From Patiria miniata (Eukaryota > Echinodermata > Asteroidea > Valvatida > Asterinidae), in NCBI RefSeq assembly GCF_015706575.1, contig NW_024037065.1, positions 5,518,001 through 5,582,000 of the forward strand: a stretch of DNA of 64,000 bases, written 5' to 3'. Positions 23,502-34,039 of the stretch are shown in pieces (positions within the stretch are counted from its first letter, which is position 1; each line of letters begins with the position of its first letter). Position numbers and translations under genes: made by a program. Below the pieces are notes generated by a model. That model was not told where the DNA came from. It did not search any database and saw only the letters and a program-made list of their open reading frames with translations.

Positions 23502-24380
23502 CTGCAGATTACAACAAAAGCATTGGGTATGGGTGCTATGAGTAAATGTAAGAGCTTCTCTCGAAGAACATCTTGACCTGGCCATTGACAACATCTGGGG
23601 TTTGGCCAGTTTTAAGTCTGGCCAACGCATTAGGAAGCCGTAAAACCAGTGGTCGCTGAGTGGTTTGTCAATAATCTTTGCAGTGCAACACGAAACTGCA
23701 AACTGTCCTACAGTATACCGAATTTTGGCTTTTGTATAGCCATATCCAATGTACTTCACATGATCAACAAGTTCTTGTTCTTGTTTGGTCGGGAACATTC
23801 TGTTGGGACCCGGTTGCGCATCTTCAACGGCTACGTTTCCTCTTGTTCTATCCCGGAAGGTTGACTCGGGTATACCATACCGCCTACACGTTTTATACAC
23901 TGACATTCCTCCTTGTGTTGCACAGAATGCACTGACCAAGCTGACTGGATTATACTGCTGTCTAGTAGAGTTTTGTAAGTTCGGCTGATTGCAGAATAGT
24001 TGCTGCATTGCTTTTGCAGATTTGAAATCCTAAATAAAAAGGAAAGATAAGAAAAGTCTAGTCCAATTTGAAATGGTAGGGCGATAGTAGAGTCTTAGAT
24101 ACGTACGTGGCCGTATATGGTTACCATTAACGTGTTTTGACCATTTTCACTCGTACCCCAATCAAAATCGTCAGATTTTACCACAAAACAGTCTTCAAAC
24201 TGCATTATGAGCCCCTGTAGGCTTCATTGGGAATACGAAATACAAAAAGTGATGGTTAGGTTTACATACCTTCGAGAAGAAAAGAGAAATTTCACCTTCA
24301 CTTCGGAAACCGAGCCTCACCAAGCTGTCGTGACGGTAAAACCCATCTGGAATGTTGTTGTTGTTGTTGTTGTAGAACAT
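23502..24380 (-). CDS. psq/CENP-B-type HTH protein gene, pogo-derived, two exons
   Basis: Exon 1 (24380-24270) starts MFYNNNNNN and ends at a GTATGT donor. Exon 2 (24029-23502) follows a TTTATTTAG acceptor and ends at a possible CAG/GTATAG donor. Both junctions are phase 0, so the frame continues. Exon 2 has a psq-type helix-turn-helix (GGMSVYKTCRRYGIPESTFRDR), then a CENP-B-like segment ending DHWFYGFLMRWPDLKL and KPQMLSMARSR. In pogo/Tigger transposases this region binds the transposon ends and is followed by a DDE domain. None is seen downstream, where MITEs begin. It is either a domesticated DNA-binding gene or a truncated transposase. The Asn run in exon 1 comes from a GTT microsatellite. 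Confidence 0.65.
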
Positions 24381-24600
24381 TGATGTTGATTCAAATTGTG
24401 AGGTCAAACTAATGACGCACGACGCGCCGGCCAAGCGCACGCCCGCATTCACAGTCAGGCATATCGTGTGTGCACGTGTACAACGTTGACTGTTTCCTGA
24501 ACGGCGCAGCCTGCACATATCGCATAACCGTGTATGCGATATGTGCAGGCTGCGCATGTGTAGTTAGGGGCGATTGTGTAGTTAGGGGCCTCACTTTAAC
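24381..24600. promoter_or_regulatory. CpG-rich upstream region with a perfect 23-bp hairpin
   Basis: Directly upstream of the minus-strand ATG at 24380 the sequence becomes CpG-rich (GACGCACGACGCGCCGG). It contains an exact inverted repeat: arms 24504-24526 and 24533-24555, starting GCGCAGCCTGCACATATCGC, with a 6-base loop. Just beyond, GTGTAGTTAGGGGC is repeated. It also carries an 18-base word, CAAATTGTGAGGTCAAAC (24392-24409), nearly identical to 19647-19664. Confidence 0.5.
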
Positions 24601-25003
24601 GTTGGTCCAATTCAAGTCAGTGGTGTTTTTTTACCATTTTAAAATGACTTTATCAATGTCTACTATTCAACTCTACGATACACGTTTTAGAACTTTTAAA
24701 AGCGTTATAGAAAATTGATTTGTCCACATGTTTTGGAAACTGTATATAGGAACAAGACCCAGCACCAGCAGCAGCCCAAGACAGACTCGGCAAACAAAGA
24801 GACCTACGTGTAGTGTCCATACAAAACATTCCAAGAAAAGTTTTCCAACGGATGATGAAAGTTTCGTAATGGTAATAATGCGTGGACATGGTGGACAGGA
24901 GAATGCATGAGAACGGAGCCAAGTGTTCCACCCACCTGTATGCATCTGGCAAGCGATCATTGTGCCAAACAACCATGTTCATCTGCCAAACAAAACAACA
25001 GAT

Positions 25004-25168
25004 ATGTCGTTCAGAAGAAAGTTAAAGAAGTTAAAGCTTAAAACCATGGCGGATAGGAACAAATCTGTAATGGTAACAACTGGGAAGAACAAGGTCATCC
25101 AATACATGGAACAAGGAAATGTAGCATTCAAGCTTCTTGTAAAGTCTCAGTCAGAGGGTATAGTATAG
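25004..25168 (+). pseudogene. Transposon protein N-terminal-type remnant
   Basis: A 54-residue frame (MSFRRKLKKLKLKTMADRNK...) contains VTTGKNKVIQYMEQGN and FKLLVKSQ, words I associate with the N-terminal half of the same uncharacterised transposon protein family seen at 17541-18520. The duplicated subterminal-type repeat that follows supports a transposon origin. It ends in a stop soon after. Confidence 0.45.
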
Positions 25169-25246
25169 GCTGTTATGTACTTTTGCAATTTTTTGCTAAA
25201 GAAGGAATATTTGTCATACTTAGATAGAGTTTACCTTCCTAAGCCA

Positions 25247-25575
25247 AAAATCCACTGGTAACATTTTTTTCCATCTACCATGTGGCGGCCATCTTGGATT
25301 TTGAAATGGCCGCCATTTCGGACCTAATGTGTAGCTTAACTTCTGACCTGATTGTCACATGAAGTCCATTTTGGTGGCAACCCTATGTTTTTGATACCAA
25401 GGAACCCAAGTAAGGTGTTGTTGAAGGGGTACTCCCAATGGATGGCAGCCATCTTGGATATTTCAAAATGGCCGCCATTTAGTACCTAATTTGTATCATA
25501 ACTTCGGACCTGATTGTCATATGAAGTCCATTTTGGTGGCAAACCCTATATTTTTGATACCAAGGAACTCAAGTG
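25247..25575. repeat. Two tandem units of about 165-180 bp with GGCCGCCATTT
   Basis: Units at about 25255-25420 and 25425-25575 share GCCATCTTGGAT, AAATGGCCGCCATTT, GACCTGATTGTCA, TGAAGTCCATTTTGGTGGCA and TTTTTGATACCAAGGAAC. Each contains a local inverted match between AATCCAAGATGG and CCATCTTGGATT words. It looks like the subterminal repeat of the transposon remnant upstream. Confidence 0.75.
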
Positions 25576-25734
25576 ACATGCACTGTAACGTGCTCAATTG
25601 TCCGCCGCATTTTCCCGGAGAATCCAGCACGCCGGAGAAGTGAGAACGTGACAACGGGTGCTAGCCGCCCAGCATACTTCGCGCATGTACTCCGTCGTGG
25701 CGGTCACGTGAATGTTGGCATATATTTTTCATCG

Positions 25735-26690
25735 GGTAATGTTGACACATATTTTTGGACGAAATGTTGACACGTATTTTAGGTGAACTTTGTCGCAGGA
25801 TGGGTTGACACATATATTTGTCAACAAGTAGTAGGTAGTTTTTGCAATGTTGACATGTAATTTCTAGTTATTTAATCAGAACAAATATTTTTTTTTAATG
25901 TTGACATTTGTAAAAAAAATGTTGACATATTTTTTAAATGTTGACATATTTTTTAAATGTTGACATTCCTTTTTTGAAATGTTGACATTTTTTTTAAATG
26001 TTGACGTACGTTTTTGAAATGTTGACATATTGTTAACAATGTTGACATTTTTTAAAATGTTGAATTTTTTTTTTAAATGTTGACATTTTTTAAATGTTGA
26101 CATACGTTTTTGAATTGTTGACATTGTTTACAATGTTGACATATTTTTCAAATGTTGACATTCGTTTTTGAAATGTTGACATATTTACAATGTTGAAACA
26201 TTTTTTTAAAATGTTGACATATATTTTTAATGTTGACATAAGTTTTTGAAATGTTGACATATTTTTTGAATGTTGACATACTTTTTGAAATGTTGACAAA
26301 TTTTTAAAATGTTGACATACGTTTTTGAAATGTTGGCATATTTTTTAAATGTTGACATTATTTTTTACAATGTTGACAAACGTTTTTGAAATGTTGACAT
26401 ATTTACAATGTTGAAACATTTTTTTAAAAATGTTGACATATATTTTTTAATGTTGACATAAGTTTTTGAAATGTTGACATATTTTTTGAATGTTGACATA
26501 CTTTTTGAAATGTTGACAAATTTTTAAATTGTTGACATACGTTTTTGAAATGTTGACATATTGTTTTTAATGTGGACATATTGTTTACAATGTTGACATT
26601 ATTTTTTACAATGTTGACATATTCTTTAAAATGTTGACATATTTTTAAAATGTTGACATATTTTACAATGTTGACATGCTTTTCAAAAAA
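25735..26690. repeat. AT-rich minisatellite, unit about 17-22 bp
   Basis: About 45 copies of a TGTTGACATATTTTTTAAA-type unit with variable T/A stretches. A longer-period repeat is visible: 26150-26330 and 26375-26560 share the same run of variant units, giving a higher-order period of about 220 bases. The minus-strand frames over it (repeated MSTFQK/NVNI) are products of the repeat, not genes. Adjacent GC-rich DNA carries the same TGTTGACA word in looser form. Confidence 0.95.
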
Positions 26691-26952
26691 GTGCAGGGCT
26701 GAATAAATCTCGCTTTGGCGTGCCATAGTCAGTCATAGTGTTTGCAATATTACTGAGGATGGTCTTTTTCAACCCTGGTTGTTTACAAGAAGTTGCGACA
26801 CTATCAATTGACGCATTGATTGATTCAACGTAGGACTCTGCATCACCACGTGCTATTTCTTTTATGCCCACATTGAATGTATCTGTTGCAGTAGCAATCT
26901 GTACTTCACTGAAGTGACGTAGTTTTTTTGCTGGTTTTTGATCTGATTCAAA
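26683..26952 (-). CDS. Unknown protein fragment, possibly transposon-borne
   Basis: An 89-residue frame without an obvious ATG at its beginning reads FESDQKPAKKLRHFSEVQIA, then GIKEIARGDAESYVESINAS and ILSNIANTMTDYGTPKRDLF to a stop at the minisatellite border. Composition is coding-like and even. Downstream exon or partner is lost in the minisatellite. I do not recognise the family. Confidence 0.4.
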   Translation of the reverse strand, partial: FESDQKPAKKLRHFSEVQIATATDTFNVGIKEIARGDAESYVESINASIDSVATSCKQPGLKKTILSNIANTMTDYGTPKRDLFSPALF

Positions 26953-27079
26953 TCACTATGAAGATTGAGCCATTGTTGCAGTAGCCGGTTTGGTGTGTTG
27001 GCATTATTACCATTTTTACATCCTCGGGTTTGTTACCATAACATTACCAGCACATTTTAAAACAGTGCAACGTAAATGA

Positions 27080-29095
27080 GAGTCATTCTAGCACAGAATC
27101 AAATTATAAATCACTATTAAATCAATAGACATCGTCACACTGTGACACAGGCGATCCAAATGGTTGATGGGTTTCCGATCGTAGTCATGAGTACCCGGTC
27201 CGCAATAATTGTAACCCCACAGGTGAGCGGCAAAAGGGATAAAGGGTTTATTACACTTGGGCAGGTTCTGGAACAACGGTAGATTCCCCGGCGGATTGTC
27301 TTCGTGCCAAGGATTGGCCCAGAGAGTCCGAGAGCGTCCGACAGTACGTCAGCTCACACCGACGGAGAACAGCATACTGGTACCAGCAAGGGAGCAGCAT
27401 TGCAAATAGAATCAAGCATGCGAGAATGAAGCACCACCAGAACCAACCCCAGAGGCAGATCGCACAGTCCTCGCAGCACGACGTTTTCTGGGCTGCCACA
27501 GCTTTCAGATGGCGTAGATCCTCCACCCACGAGGAGTACAACGTTGATCAAACACTGCAGACATATAAAATACACATTGGCCAGCCTCATAGAGTAAAAA
27601 ATTCAATTGTAACAGAGCAACGACAACTAACACGTCTTTACAGTATGCAACCATAGTGGTAAATGCGTAAAGCCTCAGCGTCATGGACTGTTCAATGGCT
27701 AAACGCTATAGTCACTTTATTAACAAAAACAACACTTCATGTATACGGTCATTGGACATGACTGACCCTAGGACTCGCGTTCATTTATCCCTTTTTTCTA
27801 AACACTCTTAAACCTCAGGTTGAGCTACAGGTCAGGTTAATCTAATACATTACAGTTCAGAATGTTCGTAATTGTAGGGGGAGGCAACGTCCCCGGGGGC
27901 AGAGACCTGTTGAGACCTCTCACGTTCCGACACGGTGGTAGAGTGAGAACTAGCAAAGAAACTGTCGGAGTCCAAATCGGGGGTGGGGGCATCTTGTTGG
28001 CTCCGTCTTCTTCGCTGGATGACCAAAGATTAATAATGGAAGCACTGGATCTGCACTCATCGATGACTAGAGGCAGGACCAGTTTGATGTCCGGTAGAGA
28101 CGATTGGGGGAGGAATCCGTGTTCGAACGTGGCAACTGGTAGTTTCAGCGGAGCTACCCGGGAACGTCTGTGGCTGACAGGTAGGCTCGACGACTTGCTC
28201 GTTGCCGATCGTTGCACGCTCAGGGGAGGGCTTGGACTCCTCGGCGGGACAACTTGCAGAGATGAAACGGTTGAGCATTGTCGTTCCTCGACGGTGCTAC
28301 CTCGGGAGCTGCTTCTCTCGCTGTTTGCTTCGGTGTCAATGATTTGGCGCAAATGGCGCCAAACCAGAGGGTGGCACCTTCTTGAATAGTTTGCCAGGAG
28401 TAGAAAGGCCTTCAGATTTTCACAGATGATGCATCTATTGCAGATAGCATCCTTCTCAGATGGCGCGAACCTCCAGAGATCGTGGTTTGATGTGGCGAAG
28501 ACCGGTGTCCTAAATAAGAAGGCTTCGGCTTGGTGTTTACAGGCACCATCGCTTTCTGCCCCTCGAGGATTATCTTGGCCTTTTCGATCACACAGGGATC
28601 GAAGTAGGGTTCATTCAGGACAATCATGCGTTTGTCGACGCATCCTTGCCACATAAATGAATACCCCCCGATCCCTGTGAGATCTCTCCCACATGAACGG
28701 CGAGGTCTGCAAGACTGTTGACCAGCCACGTCTTCCCTGCGTTGCTCTGTCCGACGAGGGCGAGGCAATTACGTTTCGCTTCCGATCTGTCAAAAGAGAA
28801 CAAGGAAAAGAATGGGTAAGGTTTAGAAAAAGGAAAATAGACAGACATAGCATAATATAGCTAGGGCACTCACCTGTTCATGACCTTCTCCACATCGTCG
28901 ACAAGGAAGCTTAGAAGAATCCCTTGAAACAAGCACCAATGGCTGATGATGTACGCACTCTCCTCAACCGTGTGATAACGAGCGTCGTCTACGTCATTTG
29001 CTTGTTCCCAAGTAGCCGTCAGGGTCTCGAGGTCATTGTCGAGGGAACTCCAATTTGCCGCGAAGTACATCTTTTCTATTCTCTGTAGAACAAAA
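27080..29095 (-). mobile_element. Endogenous parvovirus (densovirus-like) fossil: NS1 helicase and VP1-type PLA2 parts
   Basis: In minus-strand order, a block at 29091-28874 resembles the region just before an NS1 helicase. Next is an SF3 helicase block (about 28797-28560) with Walker A GQSNAGKT and Walker B-type MIVLNEP plus the MWQGCVDKR stretch. A Ser/Pro-rich block (28352-27837) fits an NS1 C-terminus. A block near 27260-27120 carries YCGPGT and PINHLDR, the calcium-loop and catalytic surroundings of a parvoviral VP1 phospholipase A2. Between the last two lies a frame with a hydrophobic segment (about 27540-27250) of unknown origin. Gene order NS then VP matches densoviruses. The copy is broken (a few breaks) and old. 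Consensus splice-type borders flank the first helicase blocks. Confidence 0.8.
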
Positions 29096-29489
29096 GAAAG
29101 AAAATCAAAAACCTAAACAAAGTCCGCAATATTTAACACAAACACACGCGAAACAATACTTACCAATCAGCATGGAGAAAAAAACAAAGATCAATATTAA
29201 AAAAGACATGCAAGGAGACTTTTAAAAAATATGAAAGAGGAGTGTGAAGCCAGGTTGCGATTTCTTGAATTATGGGGGTTGAAGTCAGACATACATCTGT
29301 CAAAGATGCAAGAGGTGGACTGCAAAACATTTCTCTGATACAAGACATAAAAGAGGAATTGTGTGACATGCCCGAGTTGTTAAAGGATCAGTCTTGCCAT
29401 TTTAGTGAAAGATGCCCATTGCATCTCTGATGAGACTTGAAACTCAATTGCTTGTAAAAGCGATCTCCCAAATCTCACACAGTTGAAAA
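29096..29489. other. No gene recognised; one splice-donor-like site
   Basis: On the minus strand a TTG/GTAAGT donor-like site lies near 29160, just upstream of the parvovirus-like blocks. The frame ending there (29369-29160) has no recognisable motif. It may be an exon of a transcript that runs through the fossil, but this is weak. Confidence 0.3.
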
Positions 29490-30036
29490 GCCAAATGCCA
29501 CAAAGTGAGACAGAAATCCCTTTGTCAAAGACAAAACAAATCTAAACCAGGAGTTCAAACCAAACCAACATTCACACCAGACTAGGAATGCAGTAGGAAA
29601 ATATATATGTCCTCCTAGACCCCGAACCAGAGCAGGTAAAAAATATTTTCATTCTGTTGGGACACAGGTTTGGAACAACTTGGCACCTAATATAAATCGG
29701 GATTAATGTTTCATTTTAAATCTGTTCATCTATACATCGTCTGTTTTAATCTAGGGTTTTAATTTTGTGTGATTTTAATTGCTTGGGTAATTTTGTGTGG
29801 TTATAATTGCTTGGGTTATACATCGTCTGTTGTAATTTAGGGTTTTAATTTTGCGTGGTTTTAACTCCTTGGATTATTTTTTGTAATGTATTCATTATAT
29901 CTTTTATTATGTTTTGGTAATTTTTGTCGTTATTATACTATGTTTTTATGTAATCCAGGGCCCCCAGGGAGAACAGTTCATTGACAACTGATGGGGCTAC
30001 CCTGGTAAAATAACACGAAATAAATAAATAAATAAG
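29490..30036 (+). mobile_element. LINE 3' end, CR1/L2-like
   Basis: One frame holds CPPRPRTRAGKKYFHSVG and VWNNLAPNI, the conserved end of CR1/L2-type reverse transcriptase proteins, then stops. The 3' UTR includes a repeated CTATACATCGTCTGTTxTAAT segment and GTAATCCAGGGCCCCCAGGG...GGGGCTACCCTGGTAAAATAA, ending in (TAAA)n at 30019-30034. It is 5'-truncated, as is usual for LINE insertions. Confidence 0.75.
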
Positions 30037-30271
30037 AAAGAAACAGAGCATCTTGTGAGTAATTTCCTAGCTACATGTACAGTGTATGTCTTTGGTATTT
30101 GCTATTGGTTTTTGGTGGATTCAGGTTACCTTCTGGTAAAAGTACCTAAGGAGTTAGGGTTTTTATGAATGAGGAACAAGTTTTAACAACATTTTTTAGT
30201 AATGATTGGGATTTTGTGTTTTCTATGCAACAGAACAGAAATTCAGCAATGCAAACGTAGTCAATCTTACC

Positions 30272-33179
30272 TTTGAGGCCCTGCAAAATTGATCAAGTCG
30301 GAGTGGCTTTTTAGGCCAAGCCTGCTGGCCGTCACACCTAGGTGCCTATAATGCAGGTTCCCTGATGTTATGGCTACACTGATGCTCCCAAACTTCATCG
30401 TTTCATATTCACAGAAAGCTTCCAGGAGTGTTCCTGTGAAAGACAAAGGTCAGTGGTTCAAACAGTTTGTGATATAAAAGGCCAAGGCTCTGATCGTCAA
30501 GGTCCATGCTTAAACCTCGGGGCCGATGCTTTACCCTCAATTGAAGGCCAAGGCAAGACCCTGTTATATAAAATACAATTGGCCTACAAGCAATCAAGCA
30601 TTTTCAATGTATATTGGCTGCCTACATGTATCAAAATGTATCAAAACAGTATCAAAATAGTATCAAAATACTGGCTCATGTCTTCAGGAATTCCACTTTC
30701 TTATTAAATATGATCTGTCTACTGTGAAAAAATAAGTCAACCTACGTTATATGTTCGGAGTTTGTTGATAGGAATGGAGTACATTCCATCAAAAAACTCT
30801 TTAAGAGTGCATATGGAGCCCTCAACAATGTATCTTGCTTAATAGCGCAACACGCGGAGTGCGGTATAGGCAGTGGTCGTGCTACATGGTTATATGTAGC
30901 ACGGCTTGTTGCCATGGATCGACCTATCATGATCGAGGATTCAAGTTTACTTGAAGATGTAGTACGCTCTAGGCAGTTCAATCATAATGCTACCTCTGGT
31001 ATCCTTACCAGCCAAATAATGAACAAACAGAATATTCTCTGCATACCAGTCGCTATATAGATTTATCTGCAAGCAAACATTAATCATCGATTCTGATTAG
31101 TAGATCCATGCCAACAACAGTGGATATTTTACTGTATCGCACGGTCCATAATTATAGCACCCTGCGTAAATGTGCTGTTCTAACTCTGTGCGTTGCACCA
31201 TTCCAAAATGCGAGTGACAAACCACCTGCATGTGCCAAAAAGAAACCTGAAAGGTTCTTGTAAGCGTGCTAGTTCCAGCAACACTGTGCGTCAAATTTGC
31301 TTGAAGATATTTTTGTGGTATGTGGTACACAGGTGCACTACATATTTCTGTGTTCCACTTGTGCTTGCGAGTTCGGAAAACTAATTGTGCATTAACTAGC
31401 ATTTACTCCTCGCTCGTGACTTTCGCAGATCGATAAGCAGTGGCTGAAGCACAGAGTCATTTATGATCGCCAATAATTCGTCAATGATGCGGTGACTACA
31501 GTAGTTAGTGTTGCTGTTAACCTTAAATAAATGTTTTTAAAAAAGTTAACAAAATAATAACAAGAAAAAAAATCAGTGTAAAGAGCCACCAAAAATGAGA
31601 CATGACAGGAAGAACTAAACATGTTGCGTATTTACCCTATGAGCTTCGAAGTACTTGCATCCGCAATCCTCCTTCAATACAAGGAATCCTTTGTAGTTGG
31701 TACGATGTGGTACCTGTTGCCGCAACATCTGGTACATCAGCCGAAAACACCCCTCCCATGCCCGGTGTTCAATGTCGGCTCTTTCGCCAACTATCTTAGG
31801 TAGTGTTTTGCCTGATGTTTGAAATCATAAAGTGTTTGTAAGTGCACATAAATGATAATAAGGTAGATATTATTGTAGACTTTGTAAGGGAAGTCAGCAA
31901 AATTAGAAATTGATTTTAGGTACCTGTTCTTAGCGTCTACTCCTTTTAAATGCATGAGATGTGGCAGCTGCTCTTTTCATGTCGGGATACATTATCCAAA
32001 CGGTAGTTGGTAGATGGTTCATATACAAATGGATGAGCTTGTGCTGCCCCAACAAGATGCTTCCTGCAAGCAGTGCATACCATGCCAGCAGAGGTACGCA
32101 GGAACCACTGGTAGGTCTCCATCCATTTAGGGTCAAACCCAGACGCTCTGTGCTTGCCTACGTCTTTTTTGAATAAAATTAAGAAGAAAAAAAAGGGCAT
32201 GTATTTGTTCCACTACCAAGGAAAAAACTTTTGGTTAACACATAGGCAGGAGTATTCAGAAGGCCAAGAATTATTAAGTTTTTTGTGAATAAGTTTTGCA
32301 TAGTTTTTTTTACTTGTTGTTCATTCTCTTTCCGGATTAAGTTTATAATTTTTGTAATTAGTATTTCATCATGCACTTTATTTATAAAGACAATGCAGAT
32401 ATAGAATACCTTCTTTTTGCTTGGTGATTCACTGCAACTACTATTCACGAGATCTTTCACAGTACTAGTACTCGTACTTGCATTGGACTCTGAGGAAGTA
32501 CAATCATCTGGCTTCTCCTCATTATCAGCTGGCCTGCATTATTGGAATTGTTATGAAAAGTCTTAAAAATTGTTTAGATGTTAATTAATTGAAATAAATG
32601 AGTATATGACAGATATTTTAAAATTGTAGTTGATTATGCCGGATAAACTGGGAAAAACTGAATCCTAATTTTGAAAAGAAAAAAAAAGTTTAGGCCTAGA
32701 TTTAAGGATTGCTTTCTGATTTTTTCCAAACATTCCCAATGAACTATGAATTGCGCTATGAAAATTAAAATGTTCTTGCTGCTACATTGCTAGGACTGGT
32801 AAGATTGTTTCATCATTCGTGGATATCCAATATATATATTTATAATTATATTATATAAAGCCCCTGCCTATTAACTATAAGTATTAATATCAATTACTGA
32901 TAACAATTTTTTTTAATCCTACATATTTATTTGTGAAAATAAATCACCAGGTGTTTGCAAATTTGGCATCAGTATAAAATTACAAATTAGAATAATACAT
33001 TAGTAAAAAAGAAGAAGAAACAAATCTATATATTAAATGTAGGTTAGGGATTTTTAAAAATTTTAAAAAGAAATTCTGCAGATTTATTTGTTGAAATCTA
33101 CTAGTTTACCACAAGTAATATTTGGTTCTTACCGTTGAACACCTCTCTTAAAAAATGATGTCAAGTACTGTTGCGCCAT
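30272..33179 (-). CDS. TTF-type zinc-finger protein gene (ZNF862/C17orf113-like), several exons
   Basis: Exon 1 (33179-33133) starts MAQQYLTSFFKRGVQ and ends at GTAAGA in phase 2. Exon 2 (32533-32410) continues in frame, is Ser/Thr/Asp-rich, and ends ESPSKKK at a GTATTC donor. An exon at about 32163-31926 has WMETYQWFL, CTACRKH and RLDNVSRHEKSSCH, a TTF-type finger (Cys-x2-Cys ... His-x4/5-Cys/His) like that of ZNF862-type proteins. Exons at 31811-31636 (KTLPKIVGERADIEHR...GFLVLKEDCGCKYF) and 30433-30272 (FCEYETMKFGSISVAITSGN) also have good borders. The phase between exons 2 and 3 and between 4 and 5 does not fit directly, so an exon is missed or the gene is damaged. Such proteins derive from hAT transposases. 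Confidence 0.6.
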
Positions 33180-33266
33180 ATTTACTTTACGCAGTCATTT
33201 CATTGCTCGAAAGTTATTGTCAAGTGCAAGGTTCCATTCAGGCGAGCTTGGCAGGCTGAGCAGGGT

Positions 33267-33369
33267 ACCAGGTCATGCATAATGTTGGCCTTTGTCAAAA
33301 GGCCAACATTATGCATGACCTGGTGGTTGTTATTAATCCCGGGGCCTAGTTGTTATTAATCCCGGGGCC
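33267..33369. repeat. Perfect 27-bp hairpin plus 24-bp tandem pair
   Basis: Arms 33267-33293 and 33298-33324 (starting ACCAGGTCATGCATAATGTT) are exact reverse complements with a 4-base loop. Immediately after, TTGTTATTAATCCCGGGGCC occurs twice (33326-33369). The structure sits 90 bases upstream of the minus-strand ATG at 33179, in CpG-containing promoter-like DNA. Confidence 0.85.
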
Positions 33370-34039
33370 GTAGCGCGGTAAACGATATCCTCGCTAGCTA
33401 TGCATGCAGTGCTAAGTACAGCGCGAACAGCGACCTCACGCGGCCACCATTTCCATGCAAATCAGTTGGACCCAATCTAGTGCCTTGGTTCAATCATCGG
33501 CAAAAGCTTATGTTTTTCTTTATTTTGCGCTGGATTTCTAGCGCACGACCTTGTATGCAAATACAGATAAGTGTAGAATGGCTAATATGTGGAGTGTCCA
33601 ATCACACCTTGGTAAATCCGATCGTCATCAAATTATTTGCAGCCATTCGCCTTTTGCGTACGTGACAGGAACCAATGTTTTTGTGCACTGGTGCCATGTG
33701 CAGAGACACACAACGTGTACGTGTATGGATCATGTACTGTGCCACGTTTCACTCTGCAAGTTTCCACGCAACGATCGACCAATAAGAAAACGACATTTAA
33801 GGTCAGCTAAGGCTATTGACATAATGAGCACCACCCCAAAAACCTCACATGGACGATTGATGGGGCCCAACTGATTTGCATAAAAATAGTGGACGCGTGA
33901 GGTTGCTGTTTGCGCTGTATTTTTAATGCACTGCATGCATATAGACATATTATGACTGCATGCATAGCGCTAGCGAAGATATCGTTACCGCGTTACGGCC
34001 GGATGAAGGTTGCAGGTTTGGCGGTTTACTTGTTGTCAG
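33370..34039. other. No gene recognised
   Basis: CpG-containing sequence with GCATGCAT words. It is possible 5' flank of the TTF-type gene. Frames at 33551-33948 overlap in both strands and have no motif. Confidence 0.4.

Noticed and set aside
25876-26726. Long minus-strand frames rich in MSTFQK and NVNI
   Set aside because: They are translations of the minisatellite unit, which has no stop in that frame.
27862-28389. 175-residue plus-strand frame
   Set aside because: Antisense shadow of the parvovirus-like fossil.
29427-29443. CTGATGAGACTTGAAAC, resembling a hammerhead ribozyme core
   Set aside because: The stem between the two core words is too short and flanking bases do not pair as stems I and III.
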